Source: Zoogloeaceae bacterium
GTDB lineage: Bacteria; Pseudomonadota; Gammaproteobacteria; Burkholderiales; Rhodocyclaceae
DNA length: 10,344 nt
Assembly (NCBI GenBank): GCA_031290535.1
Contig: JAITNI010000106.1
Coordinates: 1 to 10,344 of the forward strand
Direction of reading: 5' to 3'
Part shown: piece after piece, positions 1 to 6,371 of the stretch
Layout: each line of letters starts with the position of its first letter
Numbering within the stretch: position 1 is the first letter of the stretch
Notes under the pieces: model-generated
What the model saw: the letters and a program-made list of their open reading frames with translations, nothing else
Database searches by the model: none
What the model was told of the DNA's origin: nothing
Program-made: the position numbers and the translations under genes

Positions 1-58
1 GTTGTATTGTTGCGCCCTGCCACTGTCCATGCCCGACCGGAATTTCGGCAATTTTGAC

Positions 59-93
59 GTGGTAAAAGCGATTCAAGGTGGCGCTTTTACCAC
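59..93. repeat. 12-bp perfect inverted repeat (hairpin or operator)
   Basis: The arm GTGGTAAAAGCG (59-70) is followed after 11 bases by its exact reverse complement (82-93). No T-run follows on the + strand, so it is not a classic intrinsic terminator in that direction. It lies 100 bp before the first gene, so it could be an operator for that gene or the end of a transcript entering from the left. The symmetry is seen directly; the role is unknown. Confidence 0.6.
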
Positions 94-192
94 AATGGCG
101 GATGTTTCATGATTCCAGCGGGTTTGTGATGTTCAGGGAGGCGTGGACGTTGTACCATGATCATTCCCCATGTCTGTTGTCAGGAATCCATC

Positions 193-453
193 ATGCCTTC
201 GGCCAATGTGCCCAACGAAACGCCCCAATCCGACAGACGCCAGAATCATGAATTGCGCCAGATTTTCGAGAGTGCCTATTTGCTGGTGGAACCTTTCTTT
301 GACCTTTCGCAAGGCCAGCCGTTGGAGTATCTGGCGTTTCAGCGCCTGCGGGAAAATTACCCCGACCTGTCCCATGAGGAAGTGCATGTCATTGTCACAG
401 CATCCCGGCGAGTGTATGGTGAACGGCATCCGAGGGGTGGCGCGCATCCCTGA
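193..453 (+). CDS. small hypothetical protein (86 aa)
   Basis: I do not recognise this protein. I chose the ATG at 193, giving 86 residues, because AGGA at 182-185 sits 7 bases ahead of it. The same frame also opens at 157 without a visible ribosome site. The product is soluble, with no signal peptide or membrane segment. A polar N-terminus (about 1-20) precedes a region with helix-like periodicity (about 22-75, including FESAYLLVEPFFDLSQ and a later SHEEVHVIVTASRRVY segment), then a short Gly/Pro/Arg tail. It lies 188 bp upstream of the PP2C phosphatase on the same strand, so a functional link is possible but not shown. The antisense frame here reads as low-quality protein (clusters of Met, Arg and Cys), so I favour this strand. 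Existence is fairly likely; function is unknown. Confidence 0.55.
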   Translation: MPSANVPNETPQSDRRQNHELRQIFESAYLLVEPFFDLSQGQPLEYLAFQRLRENYPDLSHEEVHVIVTASRRVYGERHPRGGAHP

Positions 454-641
454 ACGGGGCATTCGCGCCAGCGGCGCAAGGTCACAATTTGTCACATTTC
501 TCAATCCGAAGGCTGGCGGGCGAATCGCCCCCGGAGGCGGGTTTTCTGCCAGCGTCTGCTTTTCTTAACGTGCTCCTGCTGGTAGTATCTATGCCGTTCT
601 CGTTTGTTCCCTTCGATTCCTGAAATGCCTTCCCAATCCCT
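454..641 (+). other. intergenic spacer before PP2C with repeats and hairpins
   Basis: This 188-bp spacer holds no convincing gene. GTCACA occurs twice exactly 10 bp apart (481-486 and 491-496), one helical turn, which would suit a protein binding one DNA face. TGGCGCG at 438-444, inside the end of the preceding gene, pairs with CGCGCCA at 464-470. GCTGGC at 512-517 pairs with GCCAGC at 548-553, enclosing the small palindrome GGGCGAATCGCCC (518-530). These may form the 3' end of the upstream transcript, but no good U-tract follows. The symmetries are seen; their roles are inferred. Confidence 0.3.
580..588 (+). promoter_or_regulatory. possible extended -10 promoter for PP2C
   Basis: TGG directly precedes TAGTAT (583-588), an extended -10 pattern (TGn plus a 4/6 match to TATAAT). 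No good -35 lies 16-18 bp upstream; the best is a weak TTTTCT at 560-565. It would start transcription near 595, about 47 bases before the PP2C ATG. This is a weak prediction by eye. Confidence 0.25.
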
Positions 642-1532
642 ATGGCACTGAAACTTGACGCCTGCATTGCCCAGCATCAGGGCGACCGTAAAGAACAACA
701 GGACAGAGTCGCTCTGGTGGCGCACGGGCGTACACCGGGCGCGTGTCTGGCGATTGTGGCGGATGGCATGGGCGGGCATACCGGTGGGGCACAGGCCGCC
801 GAGCAGGTGGTGCATTCCATCAGTTCGGCGTTCCAGGAATGGGGCATCAAGAACGATGCGCGGCAGCTCATCGAAGGCTGCCTGCATGAAGCGCACGCGA
901 TGATTAAAACGTCCCGCTATCTCAATGAAAAAGACCCCCACAGCACGGCAGTGATCCTGATTACCCTGCCGGATGGTCGCTGCCTGTGGAGCCATTGCGG
1001 CGACAGTCGCCTGTACTGTTTCCGGGGCGCGGAGCTGCTGACCCGTACCGTTGACCATTCCTATGTGGAACATCTGGTGCGTCTGGGCAAAATCACGCCG
1101 GAAATGGCGGAAACACACCCCAATCGCAATATCCTGCTGACCTCACTGGGGGGCAAGGATCTGCCCAAGGTTGATTTTTGCGATCTGGCAACGCTGCACA
1201 CGCAGCTTCGGGATGGGGACAGTTTTTTGCTGTGTAGCGATGGCCTTTGGGCCTACTTCAGCGAGCAGGAACTGGGCGAGATCATCAGCACGTCCCCTGC
1301 CAAGGTGGCGGCAGCCAAACTGGTCGAACTGGCGCGCAAGCGGGGCGACGGCAAAGGCGATAATGTTTCCGTGGCGCTCCTCAAATTCGGGCAGGAGAAA
1401 AAACAGTTTGATTTCCGCGTCTCCCCCCAAAAAAAGGCTGATTTGCCCTCGCTTTGGGGCGATGACAAAGAGGAAGGCAGGAAGAAAACCAGCCTCCTGA
1501 ATACCCCGCTGTCCGAGTTGTTCAAGAAATAA
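642..1532 (+). CDS. PP2C-family Ser/Thr protein phosphatase
   Basis: This 296-residue soluble protein is a PPM/PP2C metal-dependent phosphatase, which removes phosphate from Ser/Thr of target proteins using two Mn/Mg ions. Motifs appear in the family order: QQDR (19-22), metal-binding ADGMGGHTGG (40-49, Asp41), GDSRLY (120-125), VDHS (137-140), LLTSLGG (165-171), LLCSDGLW (196-203, Asp200) and GDNVSVALL (239-247, Asp240). The catalytic domain ends near 249. A charged tail of about 47 residues, rich in Lys, Asp and Glu, follows and has no domain I recognise. The start is fixed: an in-frame stop lies at 621-623 and the only start codon before the first motif is 642, yet no Shine-Dalgarno is visible. 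No kinase, FHA or type VI secretion gene lies nearby, so the partner kinase is not indicated. The family is certain; the biological target is unknown. Confidence 0.93.
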   Translation: MALKLDACIAQHQGDRKEQQDRVALVAHGRTPGACLAIVADGMGGHTGGAQAAEQVVHSISSAFQEWGIKNDARQLIEGCLHEAHAMIKTSRYLNEKDPHSTAVILITLPDGRCLWSHCGDSRLYCFRGAELLTRTVDHSYVEHLVRLGKITPEMAETHPNRNILLTSLGGKDLPKVDFCDLATLHTQLRDGDSFLLCSDGLWAYFSEQELGEIISTSPAKVAAAKLVELARKRGDGKGDNVSVALLKFGQEKKQFDFRVSPQKKADLPSLWGDDKEEGRKKTSLLNTPLSELFKK

Positions 1533-1541
1533 GCGGTCTGT

Positions 1542-3044
1542 TTAGTCTTTGCGTCCCAATCCGCCCAGAAGCGCCGCCACGATTTTTCGGGGCTTGTGGG
1601 GATTGTGCGTGTTCTGGGGGGCAGGCTGGGCGGCGACGGGGGGCGTTGCGGGTTCGTAGGGTCGGGAAAAATCAAACCCGTCCGCCGCGCGCATGGGGAC
1701 GCTGGCCGAACGTCTGGGCGTATAGCGTTCCGGGCGGGCGGGTTTTTCCGCCAGCGGGGCTTTGACGGGTCGGGGAGGGCTGGCTTTGGGGGGAGCCGCA
1801 CCGCGCTTTTTGTGCGCGCCGGGCGGGTATTCGTAATCCGCGTCCGGCTCGAAACCGGACACCACGATTTGCTCGATCTCTTTTTTAATCAGCGCCTCAA
1901 TCTGAACCAGATAGACGGTCTCGCTCGCCGTAACCAGCGAAATGGCGTTGCCCATGCGTCCGGCGCGGCCCGTGCGGCCAATGCGATGCACGTAATCTTC
2001 CGGGGTGTGCGGCAATTCATAATTGATGACGTGCGGCAATTCCTCAATGTCCAGCCCGCGTGCCGCCACGTCGGTGGCCACCAGCACGGTGATGACGCCA
2101 GACTTGAAACCGTCCAGCGTCTTGATGCGTTCCAGTTGGCTCTTGTCGCCGTGGATGGCGTCGGCGTGAATGCCGGAACGCTGCAATTCCCGCGCCAGCC
2201 GCGAACAGCCCTGCCGGGTGCGGGTAAACACGATGCACTGGCCGACCTCGCCGGATTTCAGAAGCCGGGTCAGGAGCAGGCGTTTGCCATATTCGGAAAC
2301 CGGGTGCACCCGGTGCGTGATGGTTTCCGACACCTGATTGCGCCGCGCCACTTCCACCAGCGTTGGCGCTTTGAGCATGGAATCCGCCAGCCGCTTGATC
2401 TCCTCCGAAAAAGTGGCGGAAAAGAGCAGGCTCTGGCGCTCGGCGGGCAAGAGCGCCAGAATGCGCTTGATGTCCGGGATAAAGCCCATGTCCAGCATCC
2501 GGTCGGCCTCGTCGAGCACCAGCGCCTGCACGGCGTTGAAATGGACGGTTTTCTGTTCGACGTGGTCAAGCAGCCGTCCCGGCGTGGCGACCAGAATTTC
2601 AACACCCTTGCGTAATTCGGCGATTTGCGGCTTGATGTCGACGCCGCCAAAGGCGCACATGGCGCGCAACGGGGTGTGTTTGCTGTATGTCTTGACCGAC
2701 TCGAAGACTTGCAGCGCCAGTTCGCGCGTCGGGGTCAGAATCAGGGCGCGTACCGGATGGCGAGCCGGGGAAGGGCTGGAACTGCCAAAGGGCAACATGC
2801 GTTGCAGGATGGGAAGCGTAAAGGCCGCCGTCTTGCCAGTGCCGGTCTGCGCGCCGCCCATGATGTCCTTGCCGGAAAGCACCAGGGGAATCGCCTGCGC
2901 CTGAATGGGCGTTGGCGTGGTATAGCCGGATTCTACAACCGCCCGGAGCAGTTCCGGGGCCAGCCCCAGATCGGCAAAAGCGGGAGGAGTTATGGCGGGG
3001 ACAAGATCAGGGGCGACATCGCCTGGGGGGGTATGTTCAGTCAT
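1542..3044 (-). CDS. rhlE: DEAD-box ATP-dependent RNA helicase, RhlE subfamily
   Basis: This 500-residue protein unwinds short RNA duplexes with ATP and probably acts in RNA decay, ribosome assembly or cold adaptation (family knowledge). All core motifs are present: F23 and the Q motif (41-48), AQTGTGKT (65-72), PTRELALQ (105-112), TPGRLLD (154-160), DEAD in VLDEADRMLDMGF (176-188), SAT (209-211), IVFTRTR (271-277), VATDVAARGLD (322-332) and HRIGRTGR (353-360). The DEADRMLDMGF form and the SAT-F context fit RhlE. After about residue 405 comes a basic tail rich in Pro, Ala, Lys and Arg, typical of RNA-binding extensions in betaproteobacterial RhlE. It lies 40 bp downstream of the lipoprotein gene on the same strand. 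No Shine-Dalgarno precedes the ATG, while a TATAAT box lies 10-15 bp before it, so the start region is unusual. The next Met (62) would remove the Q motif, so 3044 is the sensible start. Confidence 0.95.
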   Translation of the reverse strand: MTEHTPPGDVAPDLVPAITPPAFADLGLAPELLRAVVESGYTTPTPIQAQAIPLVLSGKDIMGGAQTGTGKTAAFTLPILQRMLPFGSSSPSPARHPVRALILTPTRELALQVFESVKTYSKHTPLRAMCAFGGVDIKPQIAELRKGVEILVATPGRLLDHVEQKTVHFNAVQALVLDEADRMLDMGFIPDIKRILALLPAERQSLLFSATFSEEIKRLADSMLKAPTLVEVARRNQVSETITHRVHPVSEYGKRLLLTRLLKSGEVGQCIVFTRTRQGCSRLARELQRSGIHADAIHGDKSQLERIKTLDGFKSGVITVLVATDVAARGLDIEELPHVINYELPHTPEDYVHRIGRTGRAGRMGNAISLVTASETVYLVQIEALIKKEIEQIVVSGFEPDADYEYPPGAHKKRGAAPPKASPPRPVKAPLAEKPARPERYTPRRSASVPMRAADGFDFSRPYEPATPPVAAQPAPQNTHNPHKPRKIVAALLGGLGRKD

Positions 3045-3053
3045 AGGCGGGAA

Positions 3054-3059
3054 ATTATA
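3054..3059 (-). promoter_or_regulatory. perfect -10 box just upstream of rhlE
   Basis: Read on the minus strand, this is TATAAT, ending 9 bases before the rhlE ATG. Transcription from it would begin about 3 bases before the start codon and give a nearly leaderless mRNA. No good TTGACA-like box lies 16-18 bp upstream. It may be a real internal promoter or chance in a region otherwise rich in G and C. Confidence 0.3.
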
Positions 3060-3084
3060 CGCGCCCTCCGGGTTTTTGATGCGC

Positions 3085-3576
3085 TCAAATGCCGGGGACG
3101 GCAGGCGGGGGCGCGGCGGGCGTTTGGGAGACCGCCTCGGAGGGCGAATTGACGGCGGGAGCCAGCGGTGGAGCGAGGGCGGGCGCAGGCGGCACGGGCA
3201 CGGGCTGCGCTTCTTCCGCTTCCGCCCCGCCCTCTTCCTCGTCGGCGGCAGGGGCTTTCTTTTTCTTTTTGCGGGGGTCTGCCGCCGGGGGCAACATGGG
3301 CGTCACCGTGGGGAGGCTGTTTTCGCGCATATATTCGTCCATCTCCCGCCAGCCCGCATAGACCGACTCCATCGGCAGCCAGGTGTAGATGGCGTAACAA
3401 TCCTCAATGGCGCGGCCAGACTGCCGACATCCCCCACCCACCGCCTTGCCTTCGGCATCAAGACGGGCGGTTTTTTTGGCCGGGTCTTCCAGACCCAGAC
3501 GATTGCTCAACTGGTCGCAGGCGCTCAAAAAGAACGCCAGAGGCAGGAGGAACAAAAAGAGGGCGCGTCGTTTCAT
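3085..3576 (-). CDS. lipoprotein of unknown function with Asp at +2
   Basis: I start this gene at the ATG at 3576 (163 residues), because it gives a clean lipoprotein signal: KRR, a hydrophobic stretch (5-17), then lipobox L17-S18-A19-C20. A GGAG lies 11 bases upstream. A further in-frame ATG 51 bp upstream would bury the signal. Asp21 follows the lipidated Cys; in E. coli that residue retains lipoproteins in the inner membrane. The folded part is probably residues 21-95, with Cys50 and Cys60 (possible disulfide) and an AGWREMDEYM segment (74-83). I recall similar segments in other betaproteobacterial hypothetical lipoproteins, but cannot confirm it. A run of five Lys (103-107), an acidic stretch (114-124) and a Pro/Ala-rich low-complexity tail follow. 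It precedes rhlE by 40 bp and may share a transcript. Lipoprotein nature is well supported; function is unknown. Confidence 0.8.
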   Translation of the reverse strand: MKRRALFLFLLPLAFFLSACDQLSNRLGLEDPAKKTARLDAEGKAVGGGCRQSGRAIEDCYAIYTWLPMESVYAGWREMDEYMRENSLPTVTPMLPPAADPRKKKKKAPAADEEEGGAEAEEAQPVPVPPAPALAPPLAPAVNSPSEAVSQTPAAPPPAVPGI

Positions 3577-3629
3577 GACTGGCAATTCTCCCACATTCGT
3601 GCCCGTTCCGGGAACCGAAAGCAGCAATA

Positions 3630-3717
3630 TTTATGTATGAAATAAATTTTCATAAGAAAAATATTTTCAGGATGAACCCCCTATTTTTTGCCTTGGAAAA
3701 TTTATTTCATACATGAA
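3630..3717. repeat. long AT-rich inverted repeat with TTTCAT/ATGAAA half-sites
   Basis: Bases 3633-3651 are the exact reverse complement of 3696-3714 (19 of 19). With one mismatch the arms extend to 3630-3651 and 3696-3717, around a 44-base centre. The left arm begins a smaller palindrome, TATGAAA-N5-TTTCATA (3636-3654); the right arm ends in another, TTTCAT-AC-ATGAAA (3705-3718). The centre contains AAAATATTTT (3658-3667). It lies 54-141 bp ahead of the lipoprotein start, where that gene's promoter would be. A regulator-binding cluster or a cruciform are both possible. The symmetry is certain; the role is inferred. Confidence 0.8.
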
Positions 3718-3790
3718 AATTAACGGGTAAATATTTTGTGGCTCGCCATGCCCCGGACTGGTTCATGAAGCGGGATTTTACAGGGATTTA

Positions 3791-3807
3791 TGCACCATAA
3801 GAGGGCG
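3791..3807. promoter_or_regulatory. possible NtrC-binding site (one strong half)
   Basis: TGCACCA (3791-3797) exactly matches the left half of the enterobacterial NtrC consensus TGCACYA-N3-TGGTGCA. The right half (3801-3807) matches only 3 of 7. Its centre is about 144 bp upstream of the start predicted from the sigma-54 promoter, a usual distance for an NtrC enhancer. I see no second clear site. This is plausible but weak. Confidence 0.35.
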
Positions 3808-3916
3808 TCAGAAAAAAGTCTCGCGCCGCGAGGATTCCAGCAAAACAACGGGAGGCACATCAAAAAACCTGTATTGACGGCCTCTGGCGGGGAGAATTGG
3901 GGTTTTGCGGGTGGGG

Positions 3917-3932
3917 TGGCACGCTGCTTGCC
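3917..3932 (+). promoter_or_regulatory. sigma-54 (RpoN) promoter of the nitrogen cluster
   Basis: The sequence TGGCACGCTGCTTGCC matches the -24/-12 consensus TGGCACG-N4-TTGCW at every core base. The invariant GG (3918-3919) and GC (3930-3931) have the required 10-base spacing. Transcription should start near 3943, giving a 5' leader of about 32 bases before the ATG at 3975. It implies control by RpoN and an enhancer-binding activator such as NtrC, as expected for a nitrogen gene. It is on the same strand as, and directly before, the glutamine synthetase homologue. Confidence 0.9.
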
Positions 3933-3974
3933 TTAAGGGGAAACCGAGATTGTTTTTCCTGAAGGAGTCTGGCA

Positions 3975-5375
3975 ATGCCCGCTCAAGCATCCCATGAAAC
4001 TGTCCGTCCTCTCCCGCCGCTGCCTGTCGCGCCTCTGGAAGGACTGCCGCCCGAAACGCAGCGCATCATCGAGGAGCATGGCCTCAAATATGTACTGACC
4101 CAGTTTGTCGATATTCACGGCGTCGCCAAGACCAAGTCGGTGCCGGTCAGCCGTCTGGCCGACGCAATCAGGAACGGCGCGGGATTTGCCGGATTTGCGA
4201 TTTCCGGCATGGGCATGGAACCACACGGCCCCGATCTGCTGGCGTTTGGCGATCTGGACAGCCTCCTGCCCCTGCCCTGGCAACCGGGCTACGGGCGCGT
4301 GACATGCATTTGTCATGTGGGCGGCAAGCCGCATCCCAACGATACCCGTTATGTGCTGAAACGCCAGATTGAACGCTTGCAGGAGCGCGGCTGGCGTCTG
4401 AATACCGGACTGGAACCGGAATTCAGCCTGTTTCGCCGGATGCCGGATGGCAGTCTGGGCGCGGTCGACGAGAGCGACGCGCTCGACAAGCCCTGCTACG
4501 ATTACAAGGGACTGTCGCGTTCGCGCGCCTTTCTGGAACGTCTGACGGAATCGCTGCAAAAGATCGGCTACGACATTTTCCAGATTGACCACGAAGACGC
4601 CTGCGGGCAGTTCGAGATCAATTACACCTACAGCGAGGCGCTGGAATCGGCGGATCGCTTTACGCTGTTTCGCATGGCGGCGGGGGAAATCGCCAACGAC
4701 ATGGGCATAGTCTGCTCGTTCATGCCCAAGCCGAACCCGAAGCGAGCCGGGAACGGGATGCACTTTCACCTCTCCATCGCCGATACGGCGGGGAACAACC
4801 TTTTTCACGACGCGACGGATAAACGCGGCATGGGCCTCTCGAAACTGGCCTATCACTTTACCGCCGGCCTGTTGAAGCACGCGCCCGCCCTGTGCGCCTT
4901 TGCCGCGCCGACGGTGAATTCCTACAAACGGCTGGTGGTGGGGCGTTCGCTCTCGGGCGCGACCTGGGCGCCGGTGTTCATCACCTATGGTTCCAATAAC
5001 CGTTCGGCGATGATTCGCATCCCCTACGGACGCCTCGAATACCGCCTGCCGGATTCCGGCTGCAATCCCTATCTGGTCAGCGCCGCGATCATCGCCGCCG
5101 GACTGGACGGCATCGAGCACGAACTCGACGCGGGCGCGCCCTGCAACGAAAACCTCTACAAGATGGGCGTCGAGAAAATCACTTCACGCGGCATCGAAAT
5201 CCTGCCGCAATCCCTGAACGAGGCCCTGCGCGCCCTGGAATACGACGACCTGTTCCGCAACACGCTCGGCAACGGGATCATCAACGAATTCATCCAGGAA
5301 AAGCGCATGGAATGGGTGGAGTACAACCGTTACGTCACCGACTGGGAAGTGAAGCGCTATGCCGAATTTTTCTGA
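3975..5375 (+). CDS. glnT: GlnT/GMAS-type glutamine synthetase homologue
   Basis: This 466-residue cytoplasmic enzyme joins an amine to the gamma-carboxyl of glutamate with ATP. The amine is ammonia (glutamine synthetase, type III/GlnT naming) or methylamine (gamma-glutamylmethylamide synthetase, GmaS). GS landmarks are clear: Glu147 and Glu149 in LEPEF, Glu207 and Glu214 in the [11 protein letters not shown] segment, GNGMHFHLS with His263, NSYKRL (315-320), [10 protein letters not shown] (341-350) and RLEYRLPD (353-360). Tyr395 in NLYKM aligns with the adenylylation tyrosine of type I GS. The ammonium-site acids are absent: FAGFAISG (71-78) replaces the D-G-S-S loop, and a Trp331-containing flap replaces the Glu of GYEAP. 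A Pro-rich N-terminal stretch (about 10-26) precedes the beta-grasp domain. AAGGAG (3962-3967) and the sigma-54 promoter fix the start. It is first in the cluster with the split glutamate synthase. The family is secure; the amine substrate is not settled, and gmaS is the alternative name. Confidence 0.9.
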   Translation: MPAQASHETVRPLPPLPVAPLEGLPPETQRIIEEHGLKYVLTQFVDIHGVAKTKSVPVSRLADAIRNGAGFAGFAISGMGMEPHGPDLLAFGDLDSLLPLPWQPGYGRVTCICHVGGKPHPNDTRYVLKRQIERLQERGWRLNTGLEPEFSLFRRMPDGSLGAVDESDALDKPCYDYKGLSRSRAFLERLTESLQKIGYDIFQIDHEDACGQFEINYTYSEALESADRFTLFRMAAGEIANDMGIVCSFMPKPNPKRAGNGMHFHLSIADTAGNNLFHDATDKRGMGLSKLAYHFTAGLLKHAPALCAFAAPTVNSYKRLVVGRSLSGATWAPVFITYGSNNRSAMIRIPYGRLEYRLPDSGCNPYLVSAAIIAAGLDGIEHELDAGAPCNENLYKMGVEKITSRGIEILPQSLNEALRALEYDDLFRNTLGNGIINEFIQEKRMEWVEYNRYVTDWEVKRYAEFF

Positions 5376-5438
5376 TTTTTGCCACCGGCGGGAAGCTGCG
5401 TTTTCCTGCCCTTCAACCACGATAAAAGGATGTCCATC

Positions 5439-6338
5439 ATGTGTGGAATTGTAGGTCTGTATCTCAAGAACCGGGCGCTGGAGCCGCAACTGGGGAAACT
5501 TTTTGAACCCATGCTGCTGGCGATGACCGATCGCGGCCCGGATAGCGCGGGGTTTGCGATTTATGGGGACGAAGTTCCCGACGGCGCGATCAAGCTCACC
5601 TTGCAGACGCACGACGCGGATTACGACTGGGAAAAACTGGTCGCGGCGCTGGAAGCGCGTCTGGGCAGTCGGCTGGACTGGTTCCAGAACGCCACGGCGG
5701 CGGTGTTGAAAAGCACGGCGGCAGAAGCCGATTTGCGCGGGGCGCTGGCCGACATTGCCCCGGAAATCCGCGTCATGAGCGCCGGACAGAGCATCGAAAT
5801 CCTGAAGGGGATGGGGCTGCCCACCGAAGTGACCGAGCGCTTCACTCTCAAAAACATGCAGGGCACGCACATCATCGGCCACACCCGCATGGCGACGGAG
5901 AGCGCCGTGACGATGGAAGGCAGCCACCCCTTTTCGACCGGAGCCGATCTGTGTCTGGTGCATAACGGCTCGCTTTCCAACCACTTTCGCCTGCGTCAGG
6001 AGCTGCGCCGGGAAGGCATTACTTTCGAGACGGAAAACGATTCCGAAGTGGCGGCGGGCTATCTGACCTGGCGGCTGCAACAGGGCGACACGCTGGCCGA
6101 GGCGCTGGATCACGCCTTGCAGGATCTGGACGGCTTTTTCACCTTTGCCATCGGCACGAAAAACGGCTTTGCCGTCATCCGCGACCCGATTGCCTGCAAG
6201 CCCGCCGTGCTGGCGGAGACGGACGATTACGTGGCGATGGCCTCCGAATATCAGGCGCTTTCCAGCCTGCCGGGGATTGAAAACGCGCGCGTCTGGGAAC
6301 CCGATCCGGCCACGCTGTATGTCTGGGAACGGCAATAA
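5439..6338 (+). CDS. glxB: class II glutamine amidotransferase subunit of split glutamate synthase (GlxB/MgsA)
   Basis: This glutaminase-type subunit releases the amide nitrogen from glutamine or a gamma-glutamylamide for the synthase partner. I start it at 5439 (299 residues) because MCGIVGLY must begin with Met-Cys: Met removal exposes Cys2, the N-terminal nucleophile. AAAAGGA (5424-5430) lies 8 bases upstream. The frame also opens at 5379 and 5430, but those starts would block the active site. Visible class II residues include DRGPDSAG (31-38), GHTRMAT (147-153), VHNGSLSNH with the oxyanion Asn176-Gly177 (174-182), and NDSE (200-203). A segment of about 90 residues separates the RGPDS and HTR motifs, longer than in many glutaminase domains. 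It follows glnT by 63 bp and precedes the GXGXG gene by 33 bp, so one transcript is likely. In methylamine users the orthologous gene is mgsA of N-methylglutamate synthase. Confidence 0.88.
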   Translation: MCGIVGLYLKNRALEPQLGKLFEPMLLAMTDRGPDSAGFAIYGDEVPDGAIKLTLQTHDADYDWEKLVAALEARLGSRLDWFQNATAAVLKSTAAEADLRGALADIAPEIRVMSAGQSIEILKGMGLPTEVTERFTLKNMQGTHIIGHTRMATESAVTMEGSHPFSTGADLCLVHNGSLSNHFRLRQELRREGITFETENDSEVAAGYLTWRLQQGDTLAEALDHALQDLDGFFTFAIGTKNGFAVIRDPIACKPAVLAETDDYVAMASEYQALSSLPGIENARVWEPDPATLYVWERQ

Positions 6339-6371
6339 GCCCTTTTTCTCCAAGAGTGAGGACGAATAGAA

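Larger units (their letters stand above)
3577..3974. other. 398-bp divergent intergenic control region
   Basis: There is no gene here. The region separates the leftward lipoprotein-rhlE pair from the rightward nitrogen cluster. Bases 3625-3740 are very AT-rich compared with the surroundings and hold a long inverted repeat plus several TTTCAT/ATGAAA half-sites. TTCATGAA (3762-3769) is another small palindrome. CTCGCG-C-CGCGAG (3820-3832) is a GC-rich palindrome with a one-base centre. An NtrC-like site and a sigma-54 promoter occupy the right part. A minus-strand open frame across 3808-3990 has no family-like features and I treat it as noise. Confidence 0.75.

Noticed and set aside
133..504. 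123-codon minus-strand frame opposite the small first gene
   Set aside because: The composition looks like a shadow frame (Met, Arg and Cys clusters). The plus-strand product is more protein-like and has a ribosome site at 182-185.
3630..3717. Reading the long inverted repeat as a miniature transposon
   Set aside because: I find no clear target-site duplication flanking the arms and no second copy in the window; nested half-sites fit a regulatory site better. A genome search could revive the idea.
3808..3990. 60-codon minus-strand frame in the divergent region
   Set aside because: It overlaps the sigma-54 promoter and the glnT start, and has no family-like features or ribosome site.
3933..5120. 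395-codon minus-strand frame opposite glnT
   Set aside because: This is the antisense shadow of a well-supported glutamine synthetase homologue; it would also run over the sigma-54 promoter.
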